Source: an uncultured Tenacibaculum sp. (GTDB taxonomy: Bacteria; Bacteroidota; Bacteroidia; Flavobacteriales; Flavobacteriaceae). Taken from it: a stretch of 41,220 nt of DNA. The stretch is from contig CANNGJ010000025.1 in assembly GCA_947504185.1 (NCBI GenBank), positions 1-41,220 on the forward strand, written 5' to 3'. Below, one piece after another: positions 15,110 through 23,463 of the stretch. The position numbers were made by a program, and so were the translations under genes. The notes under the pieces were generated by a model. It did no database searches. It saw only the letters and a program-made list of their open reading frames with translations, and was not told the origin of the DNA. The stretch's first letter is position 1. Every line of letters starts with the position of its first letter.

Positions 15110-15565
15110 ATGGATATAGAAAATACATTAGCGCCATGGTTGGGAAGAACAATGAAAATGATAGATAACCATATTCAAGATGTTTTTTATGAGATGGATT
15201 TAAGTTTAACTAAAACTCAGTGGGTTCTCTTAAAGAAGTTAAAAGAAAAGAATGGAGTTCCGCAACAAGAACTCGCTTTTTTAACAGGAAGAGATAAAAC
15301 ATCGTTGACAAGGTTGATAAATACGATGGAAAAGAAAAGTTTAGTAGCTCGAATTCCATCAAAATCAGATAGAAGAATCAATCATATTCATTTAACTAAA
15401 AAAGGAGAGTTATTATTTAAAGAAACTCTACCAATAATGGAGAGTTTTGCAAAATCTTTACAAGAAAACATTTCAAAAGAAGAAATAACACAAACAATTG
15501 AAGTAATAAAAAAAGTACAAGAGAATTTAATCAGAAAATCAGCTAAAGGTTGTGGTAGCAACTAA
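15110..15565 (+). CDS. MarR-family transcriptional regulator
   Basis: A 151-residue dimeric winged-helix regulator. The DNA-binding core runs LSLTKTQWVLLKKL, VPQQELAFLTGRDKTSLTRLI (recognition helix), then the wing SKSDRRINHIHLT, all typical of MarR. Flanking helices form the dimer and ligand pocket. It is first in an operon with an RND adaptor (ATG 10 bp after this stop), pump and TolC. The perfect palindrome 15046-15063 lies in its promoter. The likely role is autorepression together with efflux control, relieved by a small-molecule ligand, but the ligand cannot be inferred. Confidence 0.93.
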   Translation: MDIENTLAPWLGRTMKMIDNHIQDVFYEMDLSLTKTQWVLLKKLKEKNGVPQQELAFLTGRDKTSLTRLINTMEKKSLVARIPSKSDRRINHIHLTKKGELLFKETLPIMESFAKSLQENISKEEITQTIEVIKKVQENLIRKSAKGCGSN

Positions 15566-15575
15566 AAATAAAGAC

Positions 15576-16706
15576 ATGAGAAAATTAATTATTGTAGGAG
15601 CAGGAATAGCATTACTTGGAGTAGCATATTTAATATCCAATTATTTTAAAGATAGTAAAAAAGTACCTGAGCAAAAAGTAACTAAAGTAGAGAAAACTGT
15701 TTTTGTAAAAGAAGTGAAAAATGAAGAAGTAGCGGTTACTATTTCTGCCAACGGAAATTTGGTCGCTAAGAATAAAGTAGATATTTATTCAGAAGTACAA
15801 GGAGTTTTACAACCTACAGGAAAAGATTTTAGAGTAGGAGTGTCGTATAGAAAAGGACAAACACTATTAAGAGTTAATAATCAAGAGTTTTATGCATCTA
15901 TTCAGTCTCAAAGAAGCTCTTTACAAAACTTAATAGCTTCTATTATGCCAGATATGCGATTAGATTACCCAAATTCTTTTGAAAAATGGGATGCATATTT
16001 GAAAAGTTTTGATATTAACAAAACAGTGCAACCACTTCCTAAGCCAACCTCAGATAAAGAAAAATACTTTGTTACAGGGAAAAACATTTACACAACGTAT
16101 TATAATATAAAAAACCTAGAAACTAGGTTAGGGAAATATAATATTAGAGCTCCTTTTAATGGTGTTTTAACTGAAGCTTTAGTAACAAATGGTACTCTAG
16201 TAAGGTCAGGGCAAAAAATGGGAGAATTTATTGATACTTCCATATTTGAATTACCATTATCTGTTAACGGGAGTTTTGTTGATGTTTTACAAGTAGGTAA
16301 AAAAGTAACACTTCAAAATTTAGAAAAAACGAAAACTTGGACAGGGAAAGTATCTAGAATTAACGGAAAAATAGATCAAGCATCTCAAACAGTTCAAGTG
16401 TTTATAGAAGTAAAGGGAGAAGGTTTAAGAGAAGGAATGTATTTAGAAGCAAATGTTCCAGTAAAACAAGAAACGAACGTTATTGAAATAAATAGAAAAT
16501 TGTTAGTTGAAAATAAATCACTATACGTGGTTAAGAATAATATATTGGATTTGGTAGAGATTACTCCAGTACATTTTAATGAAAATACAGTAATAATAAA
16601 AGGCTTACAAGACGGAGAACAATTGGTATATAAACCAGTAGCAGGAGCTTATGTAGGAATGCCAGTTACGATTTTTTCAGAAACACAAAGCACTACAAAA
16701 AAATAA
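15576..16706 (+). CDS. RND efflux periplasmic adaptor (membrane fusion protein)
   Basis: The adaptor links the inner-membrane RND pump to the outer-membrane channel. From the ATG at 15576 it has 376 residues: one N-terminal membrane anchor (KLIIVGAGIALLGVAYLI), a lipoyl/barrel-sandwich half (SANGNLVAKNKVDIYSEVQG), the returning half (YNIRAPFNGVLTEALVTNGT), a beta-barrel and a membrane-proximal domain. The region between the lipoyl halves is about 75 residues. It contains SIMPDMRLDYPNSFEKWDAY in place of a heptad-rich hairpin. A GTG at 15552 overlaps the end of marR but adds nothing conserved, so the ATG is preferred. It is followed after 3 bp by the pump gene. Confidence 0.92.
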   Translation: MRKLIIVGAGIALLGVAYLISNYFKDSKKVPEQKVTKVEKTVFVKEVKNEEVAVTISANGNLVAKNKVDIYSEVQGVLQPTGKDFRVGVSYRKGQTLLRVNNQEFYASIQSQRSSLQNLIASIMPDMRLDYPNSFEKWDAYLKSFDINKTVQPLPKPTSDKEKYFVTGKNIYTTYYNIKNLETRLGKYNIRAPFNGVLTEALVTNGTLVRSGQKMGEFIDTSIFELPLSVNGSFVDVLQVGKKVTLQNLEKTKTWTGKVSRINGKIDQASQTVQVFIEVKGEGLREGMYLEANVPVKQETNVIEINRKLLVENKSLYVVKNNILDLVEITPVHFNENTVIIKGLQDGEQLVYKPVAGAYVGMPVTIFSETQSTTKK

Positions 16707-16709
16707 GAA

Positions 16710-19700
16710 ATGAAAAAAGTAATCGCATATTTTATAAAATATCCAGTTGCGGTAAATATTATAATTATAGCCTTTGTAATATTAGGAATTTTTGGATATT
16801 CATCGTTGAAATCGTCTTTTTTCCCTTTAACAGACGCTAAATTTATTAATATAAATGTAGCCTATCCAGGAGCTTCTCCACAAGAAATGGAGGAAGGTGT
16901 TGTTTTAAAAATAGAAGACAATTTAAAAGGTTTAGTAGGGGTAGACCGTGTAACATCAACATCTTCAGAAAACTCAGCAAGTATTACAGTTGAAATCTTA
17001 AAAGATTATGATATAAATGTCGTTTTAGCAGATGTTAAGAATGCAGTAGATAAAGTTCCTAATTTTCCAACAGGAATGGAACCGGCAGTAGTTGCTAAAA
17101 TAGAAAATATTGCAGAAACTATCAGTTTTGTAGTTACAGGTGATGATATTCCGTTGAAGTCATTGAAGAAAATAGCAAGAGATATTGAAAATGATATTCG
17201 AAGAATAGATGGAGTTTCACAAATTTCTGTTTCAGGGTATCCAGCGGAAGAAATTGAAATAGCTGTTCGAGAAAATGATTTAATAGCTTTTAATTTAACA
17301 TTTAATCAAGTTGCAAATGCAGTTTCCTCAGCTAACATTTTAACAACAGGAGGTTCTGTTAAAACGGATGCAGAAGAATATTTGATTCGAGCAAATAATC
17401 GTTCATATTATGGAGACGAATTAGATAATTTGGTAGTAAGAGCAGATGTATCTGGAAGAATTATCAGATTAAAAGATGTTGCTACTGTTAAAGATATTTG
17501 GAATGAAACTCCAAATAGAAATTATTATAACGGAAACTTGGCTGTTAGAATGCAGGTAAGCAATACCAATAGTGAAGATTTACTTTCTTCAGCAGAAAAA
17601 ATTAATGAATACATTGAAAAGTTCAACAAGGAACATGATAATGTTCATGTAGAAATAACAAGAGATTCATCTATAACATTAAATCAACGTACAGAATTAT
17701 TGTTTAAAAATGCATGGCAAGGAATGTTGTTAGTTATGTTGTTTTTATCTTTTTTCTTACGTCCAAGATTAGCATTTTGGGTAGCAGCAGGGTTGCCTGT
17801 AGCATTTTTTGGAATGTTTATGTTGGCAGGATATTTTAATATAACAATTAATGTATTGTCATTATTCGGAATGATTATCGTTATTGGTATTTTGGTTGAT
17901 GATGGAATTGTAATTTCAGAAAATATATACAATCATTACGAAAAAGGTAAAAATCCTATTCAAGCAGCTATTGATGGAACAATGGAAGTGGTTCCTCCAA
18001 TTATATCTGCTATTACAACTACAGTCTTAGCTTTTTCAGTTTTCTTCTTTTTAGATGGAAATATAGGAGAGTTTTTTGGAGAAGTAGCTACCGTTGTTGC
18101 TTTAACATTAATTCTTTCGCTGGTAGAAGCTTTAATTATTTTGCCTGCTCACGTAGCACATTCAAAAGCTTTAGATAGAAACCAAAAATTATATGCATTT
18201 AATAAATATGCTGAAGATTTAATGGATTTTATGCGTGATAAAATATATGCACCTGCATTAAAATTTGTATTAGAAAATAAGTTTTTTGGATTAGTACTTC
18301 CTGTAGCTTTTTTAATGATTACAATAGGAGCTTTTCAAGGTGGAATTATAAAGGGAACATTTTTTCCATCAATAGCAAGTGATAGAGTATCGGTAAACTT
18401 AACAATGCCACAGGGAACCAACGAAAAAATTACAGATAGTATTATATCTGTTATTGAGGCAAAAACATGGGAAGTAGAAAAAGAGTTTACCAAAAAATAT
18501 GGAGTAGAAGGAGAACCTGTAGTAGAAAACATTTTAAAACAAATAGGGCCAGGTTCAGCAAAAGCATTTTTACGAATAAACTTATTACCAGGAGAAACAA
18601 GAACATTCAGTTCAAGAGAAATAACCAATGTTATAAGAGAAAGAGTAGGCAATGTATATGGGGTTGAAGCATTAACTTTTGGTTCTGGAGGTAATTTTGG
18701 AGGAAGCCCTGTATCTGTTTCATTATTGAGTAACAATATTACTGAGTTGAAAGCTGCTAAAACAGAATTAAAAGCAGAATTAAATAAGAATCAAGATTTG
18801 AAGGATGTTACCGATAACAATCCACAAGGAATTAAAGAAATAAAGATTCAGTTAAAAGACAATGCTTATTTATTAGGCTTGAATTTAAATGAAGTAATGT
18901 CTCAAATAAGAAGTGGTTTCTTTGGTAGACAAGCACAACGTTTTCAACGAGGACAAGATGAGATAAAAGTATGGGTACGTTATGATAAAAATGAAAGATC
19001 ATCAATTAAAAATTTAGATGATATGCGTATTGTAACTGCATCTGGAAGTAGAGTTCCTCTTTCTGAAATAGCAACTTATGAAATAGAAAGAGGAGAAATA
19101 TCTATCAATCATTTAGAAGGTCAACGAGAGATAAAAGTAGACGCAGACTTGAAAGATGCACAAGGAAGTGCAACAGATGTTCTTGACGATATTAAAAAGA
19201 GAATTATGCCTGAAATTGCAGCAAAATACCCCTCGGTAACAGCGTTGTATGAAGGTCAAAATAGAGAAGCATCAAAAGTATCAAGTTCGGCAGCAGTGGT
19301 AGGTCCCGTAATTTTATTGTTAATCTATATTGTTATTGTATTTACATTTAGGTCTTACGGACAGCCATTCATGCTATTAATCATGGTACCATTTAGTTTA
19401 ATTGGTGTTGCTTGGGGGCATTGGATTCATGGATTTGCTGTAAATATTTTATCTCTTTTAGGAATTATTGCATTGATAGGAATTATGGTAAATGATGGTT
19501 TGGTATTGATTAGTAAATTTAATAGTTATTTAAAAGAGGGAATGAAATACGAGGAAGCTTTATTTGCAGCAGGGAAATCACGTTTTAGAGCTATCTTTTT
19601 AACCACAATAACTACTGTGGCTGGTTTAGCACCTTTGATTTTTGAAACGAGTAGGCAAGCTCAATTTTTAATCCCAATGGCAATATCAATTGCTTATGGA

Positions 19701-19868
19701 ATTATGATTGCTACATTTTTAACGCTATTAACCTTGCCGGTACTATTATCGATTTCAAACTATTCAAAAGTATATACAAAATGGTTGTGGGAAGGAGAAA
19801 AACCGACAAGAGAAGAAGTAGAAAGAGCAATTAAAGAATTGAAACCTGAAAAAGAAGAAGTAGAATAG
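16710..19868 (+). CDS. RND efflux transporter permease (AcrB/HAE1 type)
   Basis: A 1052-residue proton-driven pump of the inner membrane with the full RND layout: TM1 (about 9-28), a large periplasmic porter loop, TM2-6, a central break, TM7, a second large loop and TM8-12. The TM4 motif GILVDDGIVISENI carries the adjacent aspartates of the proton relay. The TM10 counterpart is IALIGIMVNDGLVLISKF. The opening KYPVAVNIIIIAFVILGIFGYSSLKSSFFP and FPLTD..FINI.VAYPGASPQEMEE are typical of HAE-type pumps. It lies between adaptor and TolC genes, so a complete tripartite system is encoded. Substrates cannot be predicted from the sequence. Confidence 0.95.
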   Translation: MKKVIAYFIKYPVAVNIIIIAFVILGIFGYSSLKSSFFPLTDAKFININVAYPGASPQEMEEGVVLKIEDNLKGLVGVDRVTSTSSENSASITVEILKDYDINVVLADVKNAVDKVPNFPTGMEPAVVAKIENIAETISFVVTGDDIPLKSLKKIARDIENDIRRIDGVSQISVSGYPAEEIEIAVRENDLIAFNLTFNQVANAVSSANILTTGGSVKTDAEEYLIRANNRSYYGDELDNLVVRADVSGRIIRLKDVATVKDIWNETPNRNYYNGNLAVRMQVSNTNSEDLLSSAEKINEYIEKFNKEHDNVHVEITRDSSITLNQRTELLFKNAWQGMLLVMLFLSFFLRPRLAFWVAAGLPVAFFGMFMLAGYFNITINVLSLFGMIIVIGILVDDGIVISENIYNHYEKGKNPIQAAIDGTMEVVPPIISAITTTVLAFSVFFFLDGNIGEFFGEVATVVALTLILSLVEALIILPAHVAHSKALDRNQKLYAFNKYAEDLMDFMRDKIYAPALKFVLENKFFGLVLPVAFLMITIGAFQGGIIKGTFFPSIASDRVSVNLTMPQGTNEKITDSIISVIEAKTWEVEKEFTKKYGVEGEPVVENILKQIGPGSAKAFLRINLLPGETRTFSSREITNVIRERVGNVYGVEALTFGSGGNFGGSPVSVSLLSNNITELKAAKTELKAELNKNQDLKDVTDNNPQGIKEIKIQLKDNAYLLGLNLNEVMSQIRSGFFGRQAQRFQRGQDEIKVWVRYDKNERSSIKNLDDMRIVTASGSRVPLSEIATYEIERGEISINHLEGQREIKVDADLKDAQGSATDVLDDIKKRIMPEIAAKYPSVTALYEGQNREASKVSSSAAVVGPVILLLIYIVIVFTFRSYGQPFMLLIMVPFSLIGVAWGHWIHGFAVNILSLLGIIALIGIMVNDGLVLISKFNSYLKEGMKYEEALFAAGKSRFRAIFLTTITTVAGLAPLIFETSRQAQFLIPMAISIAYGIMIATFLTLLTLPVLLSISNYSKVYTKWLWEGEKPTREEVERAIKELKPEKEEVE

Positions 19869-19883
19869 TAAAAGAAACTAAAA

Positions 19884-21206
19884 ATGAAAAAAGCATATTT
19901 AATTATAGGACTTTTATTGGTGAGTATTTCTTTTTATGGACAAGAAGTATTGACAAAAGAAAAGGCAGTAGAAATTACACTCGAAAATAATTACGACATA
20001 AGAGTCACTAAAAATAATTTAGAAACTGCGAAAAACAATAAAAGCATATACAATAGTGGTTATTTACCAACTGTAACTGGAAATGCAGGAGCTAATTATA
20101 GTAGTAGTGATACAGATAGTGAATTTCAAGATGGAACTGTAAATTCAGTTACAGGAGCAGAATCTAAATCATATAATGCATCTGTAGGATTAAACTATAC
20201 TATTTTTAATGGATTTAATAGACAGAATACTTTTAAACGTTTAAAAGAAACATATAATTTAACGGAGTTACAAGCACGTCAGATAATGGAAAACACATTA
20301 ACAACATTATTCTTGGCATATTATGAAGTAGGTAGATTAACAGAAAATGAAATAACGCAAAAAGAAACTTTAGAAATATCTAAAAAACGCTTGCAAAGAG
20401 CAAATTATAGTTTTGATTACGGGCAGAACACGAAGTTAGAAGTATTAAATGCTGAAGTAGATGTAAATAACGATAGTATAACATACATTGATATAAAAAG
20501 GCAGCTATCTAATGCAAAAAGAGATTTAAATGTAGTATTAGGAAGAAGTGTAAATACTCCTGTAAGTGTTGACACAAAGGTTAATTATGCAATTGATTTG
20601 AATTTGGTAGATGTTTTGCAAAAAGCAAAAACAAATAATGCTAATATTTTACAAGCAAAGAAGAATATTGAATTAAGAGAATTAGACATAAAAATTAATA
20701 AAGCAGGTTGGATGCCAAACGTAAGTTTAACAAGCTCATATGCCTGGAATAAAAGTAATAATGATGCAACTAACCCATTTAGCCCAATTAGCAATATACA
20801 AACAGGTTTGAATGCTGGATTAAACTTGTCTTGGAATATTTTTGATGGAGGAAGAACAAAAACAAATGTAACAAATGCTAAAATAGCTTTAGAAACACAA
20901 GAGATTCAAAAAATACAGCAGGAAGAGCGTTTAGAAAGAGATGTAAATAACGCATGGGAAACATATCAAAATTCATTGTTTTCATTACAAGTTCAAGAGA
21001 AAAACGTAGAAACTAATAAACGTAATTTTGAACGTACTAATGAACGATATAAATTAGGCCAAATTACTTCAATTGATTTTCGTCAAGCACAAATTAACTT
21101 GATCAATGCAGAATTGAGTGTAAGTAGAGCAAAGTACACAGCGAAAAATGCTGAACTACAATTATTGCAGTTAGCAGGAACCTTATTGGATAATAAAAAC
21201 TTTTAA
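19884..21206 (+). CDS. TolC-family outer-membrane efflux protein
   Basis: A 440-residue outer-membrane channel, the exit duct of the RND system encoded upstream. A signal peptide (LIIGLLLVSISFYGQ) is followed by the two internally repeated OEP halves. Each has a long helical stretch (LTKEKAVEITLENNYDIRVTKNNLETAKN and LVDVLQKAKTNNANILQAKKNIELRELDIKI) and a beta segment (AGANYSSSDT.. and LTSSYAWNKSNN). YKLGQITSIDFRQAQINLINAE near the end is a hallmark of the family. It is last in the marR operon (15-bp gap) and is followed by a bidirectional terminator. Confidence 0.94.
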   Translation: MKKAYLIIGLLLVSISFYGQEVLTKEKAVEITLENNYDIRVTKNNLETAKNNKSIYNSGYLPTVTGNAGANYSSSDTDSEFQDGTVNSVTGAESKSYNASVGLNYTIFNGFNRQNTFKRLKETYNLTELQARQIMENTLTTLFLAYYEVGRLTENEITQKETLEISKKRLQRANYSFDYGQNTKLEVLNAEVDVNNDSITYIDIKRQLSNAKRDLNVVLGRSVNTPVSVDTKVNYAIDLNLVDVLQKAKTNNANILQAKKNIELRELDIKINKAGWMPNVSLTSSYAWNKSNNDATNPFSPISNIQTGLNAGLNLSWNIFDGGRTKTNVTNAKIALETQEIQKIQQEERLERDVNNAWETYQNSLFSLQVQEKNVETNKRNFERTNERYKLGQITSIDFRQAQINLINAELSVSRAKYTAKNAELQLLQLAGTLLDNKNF

Positions 21207-21244
21207 ATATAAAACCCGAAACTGATCAGCTTCGGGTTTTATAT
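21207..21244. terminator. bidirectional terminator between tolC and the thioesterase gene
   Basis: ATATAAAACCCGAA (21207-21220) pairs perfectly with TTCGGGTTTTATAT (21231-21244), a 14-bp stem around ACTGATCAGC. A and T runs on both sides let it end both convergent transcripts. Confidence 0.88.
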
Positions 21245-21793
21245 TTATAATTCAATTTTTACATTATAATCTTGTAAGTCTTTAATGTAATCGTGAGGTA
21301 CAAAATCTTCACTGTCAAATTCTTCTTGACGTTTATTTTTCATTTCAATACGTTTAACAGCTTTCAAAAAACGACGTACTTCTAGTTCATCATCTACAAT
21401 TAAACCAGGAACAGCAACACTTTTTCCGTTTTTGTCTTTAGCTACCATGGTAAAATAAGAAGAATTACAATGCTTTTTTGCTCCAGTTCTTATATTTTCA
21501 GCTTCAACTCTAACCCCTACTACCATCGAAGTTCTACCAACATAGTTAATAGAAGCTTTCATAGTAACTAATTCACCTACTTCAATTGGTGCTAAAAAAT
21601 CAACAGTATCTACAGATGCAGTAACACAGTATTCCCCAGAATGTTTTGAAGCACAGGCAAAAGCAATTTGATCTAGTAAAGATAAAATATAGCCTCCATG
21701 AATTTTACCACTAAAATTGGCATGCGACGGCAGCATCAATTCAGAAATAGTGATGCGAGTATCTTCAACGTGTTTATAGGTTTTATTGTTCAT
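21245..21793 (-). CDS. acyl-CoA thioesterase (hotdog fold)
   Basis: Hydrolyses acyl-CoA to free fatty acid and CoA. From the ATG at 21793 it has 182 residues: one hotdog domain with the family segment MLPSHANFSGKIHGGYILSLLDQIAFACASKHSG, then CVTASVDTVDFLAPIEVGELVTM and INYVGRTSMVVGVRVEAE, matching YciA/BFIT-like acyl-CoA hydrolases. A polar C-terminal tail of about 40 residues follows. An in-frame ATG at 21850 would add a Leu/Lys/His-rich segment not typical of the family; it is rejected because it lies deep in the upstream gene. The start overlaps the upstream stop by 11 bp, indicating coupling. Confidence 0.93.
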   Translation of the reverse strand: MNNKTYKHVEDTRITISELMLPSHANFSGKIHGGYILSLLDQIAFACASKHSGEYCVTASVDTVDFLAPIEVGELVTMKASINYVGRTSMVVGVRVEAENIRTGAKKHCNSSYFTMVAKDKNGKSVAVPGLIVDDELEVRRFLKAVKRIEMKNKRQEEFDSEDFVPHDYIKDLQDYNVKIEL

Positions 21794-22169
21794 TTGTAGG
21801 TGTTGCTCCTCTAAAATGTGGTGAAGATTCTTCTTCAACTTTTGTAACAAAGTATTTCGTATCTCCTAGCCAAAAGAAAGTTCCGAAACGTTCTTTATAT
21901 GTTACTTTTACATAGCGACCTTGAAATTTTTGTAAATTTTCAATTACCTGTTCTTCATTATCTTGAACAGAAAACGAAAATATTTGTGCTCCTGAAATTC
22001 CTTGGCTTATTTCTCCTTCCCAAGTTTTTACCAAAACACCTTTATTGCTAATTTTTATCAATTCACCAGAACGAACACCTTCGCTATAAGGTACGTAATA
22101 GATAAAGGCATAGTACAAACCTGCAATTAAAATAATAATACCAATAATAAGAGCTAATATTTTTTTCAT
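21783..22169 (-). CDS. small membrane-anchored protein of unknown function
   Basis: A 128-residue protein with one N-terminal hydrophobic helix (ILALIIGIIILIAGLYYAFIYYV) and a compact beta-rich domain: YSEGVRSGELIKISNKGVLVKTWEGEIS, then IFSFSV, then GRYVKVTYKERFGTFFWLGDTKYFVTKVE. I remember similar Flavobacteriaceae proteins, some labelled 6-phosphogluconate dehydrogenase. Nothing here resembles that enzyme (no Rossmann motif, far too short). The gene overlaps the thioesterase start by 11 bp, so the two are translationally coupled. A TACTTTTG box sits 6 bp upstream of the start. Function unknown; the domain probably faces the periplasm. Confidence 0.75.
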   Translation of the reverse strand: MKKILALIIGIIILIAGLYYAFIYYVPYSEGVRSGELIKISNKGVLVKTWEGEISQGISGAQIFSFSVQDNEEQVIENLQKFQGRYVKVTYKERFGTFFWLGDTKYFVTKVEEESSPHFRGATPTNEQ

Positions 22170-22174
22170 AATAA

Positions 22175-22182
22175 CAAAAGTA
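22175..22182 (-). promoter_or_regulatory. predicted -7 box of the small-protein/thioesterase operon
   Basis: The minus strand reads TACTTTTG, a TAnnTTTG match, just upstream of the ATG at 22169, so the leader would be very short or nearly absent. It is divergent from the promoter at 22199-22228. Confidence 0.4.
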
Positions 22183-22198
22183 ACATTAATATTTCGAC

Positions 22199-22228
22199 TT
22201 GTAAAATGAATTGAAAGTAGTAAGTTTG
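22199..22228 (+). promoter_or_regulatory. predicted promoter of the GlmU-like gene
   Basis: TTG at 22199-22201, a 19-bp spacer and TAAGTTTG at 22221-22228 match the Bacteroidota consensus. The start of transcription would be about 15 nt before the ATG at 22252. This rules out the TTG at 22228 as a start codon. Confidence 0.6.
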
Positions 22229-22251
22229 TGTTGCTTCAAAAAATAATAAAA

Positions 22252-23427
22252 ATGAATTATATTTTATTTGATGGTGATGTACGAACAGCATTATTACCTT
22301 TTACATATACTAAACCAGTTGCAGATATTAGAGTAGGTATTTTAACTATTAGAGAAAAATGGGAAAAGCACTTAGGGCTAACTACAACAACAATTACTGA
22401 AGAGTATTTAGAAGAAAAATTCCCTATGGTTGAGATGGAGGAAAACGTGATGTTGAATGCATCTTTTTTACCAACGAAACCATTAATTGAAATGGTTCAG
22501 AATTTAACTCAAAATCAAGCGATATTTAAAGGAGAAGATGTTATTGCTTTTTATACAGTTGATACACAAGATGAGGTGGATTTTTCAAGTTATGAGCAAA
22601 TAGAATTTGAAGATGAATTAATCCAAATTAAAAATACTTGGGATATTTTCTCTTTAAATGACAAAGCTATTCGTGCCGATTTCGATTTAATTACTGAGGG
22701 AAGAACGTCAGCACCAATTCCAGAAACAGTGAATTGTGTAAATAGAGAAGATATTTTTGTTGAAGAAGGTGCGAAACTAACTTTTGCTACCTTAAATGCT
22801 ACAAACGGACCAATTTATATCGGTAAGAATGCTGAAGTAATGGAAGGTGTTGTGGTTAGAGGTGCTTTAGCAATGTGTGAAAGTTCTGTGTTAAAATTAG
22901 GAGCTAAAATATACGGAGCTACTACTTTAGGTCCTCACTGTAAAGTAGGAGGAGAGGTAAATAATTCTGTTTTAATGGGATATTCTAATAAAGGACATGA
23001 TGGTTTTTTAGGAAATTCTGTTTTAGGGGAATGGTGTAATATTGGAGCGGATAGTAATAATTCTAATTTAAAAAATAATTATGCTGAGGTAAAACTATGG
23101 AATTATGAAACTGGTCGTTTTGCAAAAACAGGATTACAGTTTTGTGGATTAATGATGGGAGATCATTCTAAATGTGGAATAAACACCATGTTCAATACAG
23201 GAACAGTAGTTGGAGTATCTGCTAATATTTTTGGTAGTGGATTTCCAAGAAATTTTGTGCCATCTTATAGTTGGGGAGGAGCTTCTGGATTTAATGAATA
23301 TAAAACTAATAAAGTTTTTGAGGTAGCTGAGGTAGTAATGAAAAGACGAAATTTAGAGTTTGATGATAAAGAGAAAAAAATTCTAGAGCATGTATTTGAA
23401 GAAACAAAAAAATATAGAAATTATTAA
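22252..23427 (+). CDS. GlmU-like bifunctional sugar nucleotidyltransferase/acetyltransferase
   Basis: Bacteroidota use an alternative GlmU-like protein, expected to make UDP-GlcNAc from glucosamine-1-phosphate. This 391-residue protein has an N-terminal half opening MNYILFDGDVRTALLPFTYTKPVADIRVGILTIREKW, a degenerate nucleotidyltransferase start typical of that family. The C-terminal half is a left-handed beta-helix of hexapeptide repeats (IGKNAEVMEGVVVRGALAMCESSVLKLGAKIYGATTLGPHCKVGG). NKGHDGFLG offers the histidine expected of acyltransferases. It is a single-gene unit between a promoter and a bidirectional terminator. It supplies precursors for peptidoglycan and LPS. The family is clear; the exact substrate is inferred. 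Confidence 0.88.
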   Translation: MNYILFDGDVRTALLPFTYTKPVADIRVGILTIREKWEKHLGLTTTTITEEYLEEKFPMVEMEENVMLNASFLPTKPLIEMVQNLTQNQAIFKGEDVIAFYTVDTQDEVDFSSYEQIEFEDELIQIKNTWDIFSLNDKAIRADFDLITEGRTSAPIPETVNCVNREDIFVEEGAKLTFATLNATNGPIYIGKNAEVMEGVVVRGALAMCESSVLKLGAKIYGATTLGPHCKVGGEVNNSVLMGYSNKGHDGFLGNSVLGEWCNIGADSNNSNLKNNYAEVKLWNYETGRFAKTGLQFCGLMMGDHSKCGINTMFNTGTVVGVSANIFGSGFPRNFVPSYSWGGASGFNEYKTNKVFEVAEVVMKRRNLEFDDKEKKILEHVFEETKKYRNY

Positions 23428-23429
23428 AC

Positions 23430-23462
23430 AAAAAAGCTTTACTATTAGTAAAGCTTTTTTTT
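23430..23462. terminator. bidirectional terminator between the GlmU-like and TonB receptor genes
   Basis: AAAAAGCTTTACT (23431-23443) pairs perfectly with AGTAAAGCTTTTT (23447-23459) around a 3-nt loop, flanked by A and T runs on both sides. Confidence 0.88.
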
Positions 23463-23463
23463 G

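Noticed and set aside
15552..15575. GTG start for the RND adaptor overlapping marR
   Set aside because: It adds eight unconserved residues before a normal membrane anchor; the ATG at 15576 is better placed.
18335..18736. Minus-strand open frame of 133 codons inside the RND pump gene
   Set aside because: It is fully antisense to a strongly conserved gene and has no domain or promoter.
21794..21850. Longer start for the thioesterase
   Set aside because: The extra residues lie within the coding region of the upstream gene and do not resemble the family N-terminus.
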